Shown here in pieces: positions 61,607 through 64,000 of a DNA stretch of 64,000 bases. A model generated the notes under the pieces. That model did no database searches. It was not told the origin of the DNA and worked only from the letters and a program-made list of their open reading frames with translations. Positions within the stretch are counted from its first letter, which is position 1; each line of letters starts with the position of its first letter. The DNA is from Aeromonas allosaccharophila (GTDB lineage Bacteria; Pseudomonadota; Gammaproteobacteria; Enterobacterales; Aeromonadaceae): NCBI RefSeq assembly GCF_000819685.1, contig NZ_CDBR01000082.1, positions 62,001 to 126,000 on the forward strand. The letters run 5' to 3'. The position numbers and the translations under genes were made by a program.

Positions 61607-62362
61607 GAAGTCGAAGTACTTGTCGTTGATTTCCTTGTACTTGCCGTTGGCACGCAGCGCCAGAATGGCGGCGTTGAATTTCTCTTTCAGATCCTTGTCA
61701 GCCTTGCGCACCGCAATACCGGCACCCTCACCAAACCACTTGGGATCGGTCAGTTTCGGACCAACGAACTCGTAGGCATCGCCCCCTTCCTTCTTCAGCA
61801 GACCGTCGGTGATGGCGGCAGAGTCGGCCATCACATAATCGACACGACCGGATTTCAGATCGAGATAGGCTTCGTCAGCCGTGCCGTAACGCTTGATGGT
61901 GGCGTTCGGGAAGTTGTCGGTGATGTAGGTATCCATGGAGGTCGCACGTTGCACCGCCACGGTTTTACCATCCATGAAAGCCTTGTCGAGCTTGACGTCA
62001 GTGCCCTTCTTGGCGGCGAAGCGGGCCGGAATGTGCTGGTACTTCTGGGTGAAGTCCACCTTCTTCTTGCGCTCTTCGGTGATGTCCATGGTGGCGATGA
62101 TGGCGTCAAACTTGCGCGACAGCAGCGCCGGAATGATGCCGTCCCAGTCCTGCTTGACCAGGGTGCACTTCACCTTCATCTCTTCGCACAGGGCGTTGGC
62201 GATGTCGATATCAAAACCTTTCACCTCGCCACTGGGCTCGGTCCAGGAGAAGGGGGGATAGGCACCCTCAACCCCGATCCGTACCTCTTTCCACTCCTTG
62301 GCCATCAGGCTACCGGACGCGAGGGCAGTGACTACGGCAGTCGCCAGCATCAGCTTGTTCAT
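61589..62362 (-). CDS. Basic amino-acid ABC transporter substrate-binding protein (ArgT/HisJ-type)
   Basis: A 257-residue periplasmic binding protein with a signal peptide (about 1-21). The mature part begins KEWKEVRIGVEGAYPPFSW, the usual start of lobe 1, and GFDIDIANALCEEMKVKC and DGIIPALLSRKFDAIIATMD carry ligand-contact residues. It resembles the lysine/arginine/ornithine (ArgT) and AotJ proteins; the exact specificity is an inference. ATG 62362 follows AAGGAGAGATAC. Order ATPase, binding protein, permease, permease equals artPIQM. Confidence 0.9.
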   Translation of the reverse strand: MNKLMLATAVVTALASGSLMAKEWKEVRIGVEGAYPPFSWTEPSGEVKGFDIDIANALCEEMKVKCTLVKQDWDGIIPALLSRKFDAIIATMDITEERKKKVDFTQKYQHIPARFAAKKGTDVKLDKAFMDGKTVAVQRATSMDTYITDNFPNATIKRYGTADEAYLDLKSGRVDYVMADSAAITDGLLKKEGGDAYEFVGPKLTDPKWFGEGAGIAVRKADKDLKEKFNAAILALRANGKYKEINDKYFDFDVYGE

Positions 62363-62411
62363 GTATCTCTCCTTGATAAAACAGTTGATTGGGTAACTCG
62401 ACACTCCGCCA

Positions 62412-63182
62412 TCAATAGATGGAGGAGATGAATTGCTTGAACCGCTCGGATTTGGGATGGGCGAAAATCTCCTTGGGGTTGCCCTCCTCTTCCACCCGCC
62501 CCTGATGCAGAAACATCACCTTGTTCGATACATCCCGGGCAAACGACATCTCGTGGGTCACCACCAGCATGGTGCGCCCCTCTTCGGCCAGCTCGCGCAT
62601 CAGGCCGAGCACCTCCCCCACCAACTCGGGATCCAGCGCTGAGGTGGGTTCGTCAAACAGCATCACCTCGGGCTCCACCGCCAGCGCACGGGCAATGGCT
62701 GCTCGCTGCTGCTGACCACCGGAAAGATGGCCGGGATAGTAGTCGCGCCGCTCCCACAGCCCGACCCGGTTGAGCAGATGCTCGGCTCTGGCGATCGCCT
62801 CGGCACGGGGCACCTTGAGCACCTGGATCGGCACTTCGATGATGTTCTGCATGATGGTCATGTGTGACCAGAGGTTGAAACTTTGAAACACCATGGCCAG
62901 CCGACTGCGGATCCGCTCCACCTGACGCATATCTTGTGGCTGCCGCTCACCGGCCCGGTTGGTTTTCATGGCAATCAGCTCGCCATGGAGCGAGACAGTG
63001 CCGGATGAGGGAGTTTCGAGCAGATTGATACAGCGAAGAAAGGTCGACTTCCCCGAGCCTGAGGAGCCGATAAGGGAGATGACATCCCCCTTGTGGGCGG
63101 TCATGTCGATGCCCTTGAGCACTTCGTGGGTGCCAAAATATTTGTGCAGATCACGTACTTCCAGTGCGGCAACGTCGCTCAT
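62412..63182 (-). CDS. hisP: Basic amino-acid ABC transporter ATP-binding protein (HisP/ArtP-type)
   Basis: A 256-residue ABC ATPase. Walker A is IGSSGSGKSTFLRC (near 37-50), the signature is LSGGQQQRAAIARALA (near 156-171), Walker B is VMLFDEPTSALDPELVG, and the switch His is in VVTHEMSFA. The sequence FNLWSHMTIMQNIIEVPIQVL is characteristic of HisP/AotP/ArtP. It drives uptake by the two permeases and the binding protein. First gene of the operon. I saw no convincing ARG box in the region upstream. The symbol denotes the family. Confidence 0.9.
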   Translation of the reverse strand: MSDVAALEVRDLHKYFGTHEVLKGIDMTAHKGDVISLIGSSGSGKSTFLRCINLLETPSSGTVSLHGELIAMKTNRAGERQPQDMRQVERIRSRLAMVFQSFNLWSHMTIMQNIIEVPIQVLKVPRAEAIARAEHLLNRVGLWERRDYYPGHLSGGQQQRAAIARALAVEPEVMLFDEPTSALDPELVGEVLGLMRELAEEGRTMLVVTHEMSFARDVSNKVMFLHQGRVEEEGNPKEIFAHPKSERFKQFISSIY

Positions 63183-63715
63183 CCATTACAACCTTGTCTG
63201 TCCCTAGACGCCGCAGGGGGCGTGACTCAACCATCGTCCATTTAACAAAAAGTTAACCGATGGCAACCTTCAGCGAAAATATCACCCGGATAGTGAAAAA
63301 ACAATACAGAACGAGGGTCTTCAGGGAATTCGCTCTATTTTTATTCGCTCTTTGCGTATTTTTCAGCACTTTGTTTGCATAAACAGCCGTTTCAATGGCT
63401 ATTCAGATACCGCCTTTTTATACCCCAATCATATCAGTGGCAAGAGAAAAGCGTGATGTGTGCCAAACCGGCTCCAAAATCGCTTTATGCACCCCCTTGC
63501 AGAGCAAAAGATCAGCCCCCCGATCGGATCAACTTGATTTCATTGGTTCACTCGGGCTCGCACAGAACCTTCACAAACAGCCGAGTTGTGGCAAAAAAGT
63601 AACAACACCCTCAAAAAAGGGCTGTTTTCGGCCATGAAAGCGAGAGATATGTGACACAGAGCCAATAAGTAATGATAAGGTGGTATTTTTATCAGTTTTT
63701 GTGATCGAGGCCTCG
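63183..63715. other. 533-bp intergenic region between the importer and lysO
   Basis: Divergent promoters should lie here, for the importer on the minus strand and for lysO on the plus strand. The composition is A+T-rich. A short direct repeat, ATTCGCTCT at 63328-63336 and 63343-63351 with a 15-bp period, lies about 150 bp upstream of the importer start. The small frames near 63375-63637 have no ribosome site and no coding-like pattern, so I do not call genes. No lysine riboswitch or clear ARG box was found. Confidence 0.5.
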
Positions 63716-64000
63716 ATGTTGCTCAATGTGTTGCTGATCCTGTTGCCACTGGCAATCGGCTATCTGGTTCCCCTCTCCTCTGCCCGACTGATCAAGCTGG
63801 TCAACCAGAGTCTGGGCAAGATGGTCTACCTCATCCTGTTTCTGATGGGGCTCGGGCTTGCCTATGTGGAGAACCTGGGCAGCAATCTGGCGGTGATCTT
63901 CAAGGTCGCCGGGGTGATGCTGGCGGCGATCACGGTCTGTAACCTGCTGGCTCTCTGGTGGCTCGACCAGCGCACGCCGCCGACCCACGAGGCAAACGAT
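63716..64000 (+). CDS. lysO: LysO family lysine exporter, N-terminal part
   Basis: The gene is cut by the window end after 95 codons. The visible part is strongly hydrophobic with three helices: LLNVLLILLPLAIGYLVPL, MVYLILFLMGLGLAYVENLG and VAGVMLAAITVCNLLALWWL. This matches the N-terminus of E. coli LysO (YbjE), the lysine and thialysine exporter, including SARLIKLVNQSLGKMVYLIL between the first helices. ATG 63716 has GAGG 5 bp upstream. It faces away from the basic-amino-acid importer, so uptake and export genes share the intervening region. Confidence 0.82.
   Translation, partial: MLLNVLLILLPLAIGYLVPLSSARLIKLVNQSLGKMVYLILFLMGLGLAYVENLGSNLAVIFKVAGVMLAAITVCNLLALWWLDQRTPPTHEAND

Noticed and set aside
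63183-63400. ARG box upstream of the basic-amino-acid importer
   Set aside because: Several TATTC words occur but none forms the required dyad with its spacing.
63375-63637. Small overlapping open frames in the importer/lysO gap
   Set aside because: No ribosome sites, no membrane or domain pattern, and they overlap in different frames.
1-64000. tRNA, rRNA, CRISPR arrays, IS elements and prophage genes
   Set aside because: Read through for cloverleaf ends, repeat-spacer arrays, transposase or integrase motifs; none were seen.

Overview
The window reads as a chromosomal segment of a high-G+C gammaproteobacterium, most likely Aeromonas. This rests on gene order and family content: the block pdxB-asd-fimV-truA-accD-folC-dedD, a DUF3802 gene, an L-box lysC leader, argA with ARG boxes, and Vibrio/Aeromonas-type proteins throughout. 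I cannot fix the species. I see no rRNA, tRNA, CRISPR array, IS element, prophage or origin. About 55 genes are supported, most of them housekeeping or metabolic.

Layout. 1-820: tail of a lipocalin-like gene and an MgtC-family membrane protein. 1343-3160: a two-gene, strikingly A+T-rich cassette of unrecognised membrane proteins, the only clearly foreign-looking DNA here. 3198-9644: alpha/beta hydrolase, YjbR/MmcQ protein, GNAT, DUF3802 protein, msrA, argA (tandem ARG boxes) and lysC (lysine riboswitch). 9726-15510: a kinase-like protein divergent from an LTA-synthase-type sulfatase, an S66 LD-carboxypeptidase and a patatin. 15709-15954: a short ORF that looks like a deletion scar joining an AsrA-like start to a CysG/CobA C-terminus. 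16069-26386: a minus-strand block with a secreted unknown, a YbjQ protein, dedD, folC, accD, truA, fimV, asd and pdxB.

26634-43196: pgpB, rnt, an Na+/H+ antiporter-type carrier, deaD, a hotdog thioesterase, ydiJ coupled to a GNAT-like gene, a CDF exporter, a TerC-CBS protein, an Old Yellow Enzyme, an MDR oxidoreductase and an adenine-deaminase-type enzyme. 43394-53637: nagD, a KefB/YbaL-type antiporter, a cupin, asnB, a PagL-like outer-membrane protein, the pepT-dcuC pair and a C69 dipeptidase. 54105-58181: the complete tyrosine/homogentisate route hpd-hmgA-fah-maiA as one operon with a probable TyrR box. 58405-59771: a coupled HAD/RluA-like pair. 59966-63182: a basic-amino-acid ABC importer ordered ATPase, binding protein, permease, permease. 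63716-64000: the start of a LysO-type lysine exporter.

Several genes concern aspartate-family and basic amino acids: lysC and asd make the first two enzymes of the aspartate pathway, argA opens arginine synthesis, asnB uses aspartate, and the importer and LysO face each other at the right end. The best candidate for something undescribed is the A+T-rich pair at 1343-3160. Other points of interest are the asrA/cysG scar, the nested inverted repeats at 40941-40986, a 14-bp inverted repeat in an otherwise empty 600-bp gap near 30010, and a duplicated gene end beside a REP-like hairpin near 61563. All identifications come from reading the translations; no database search was run.
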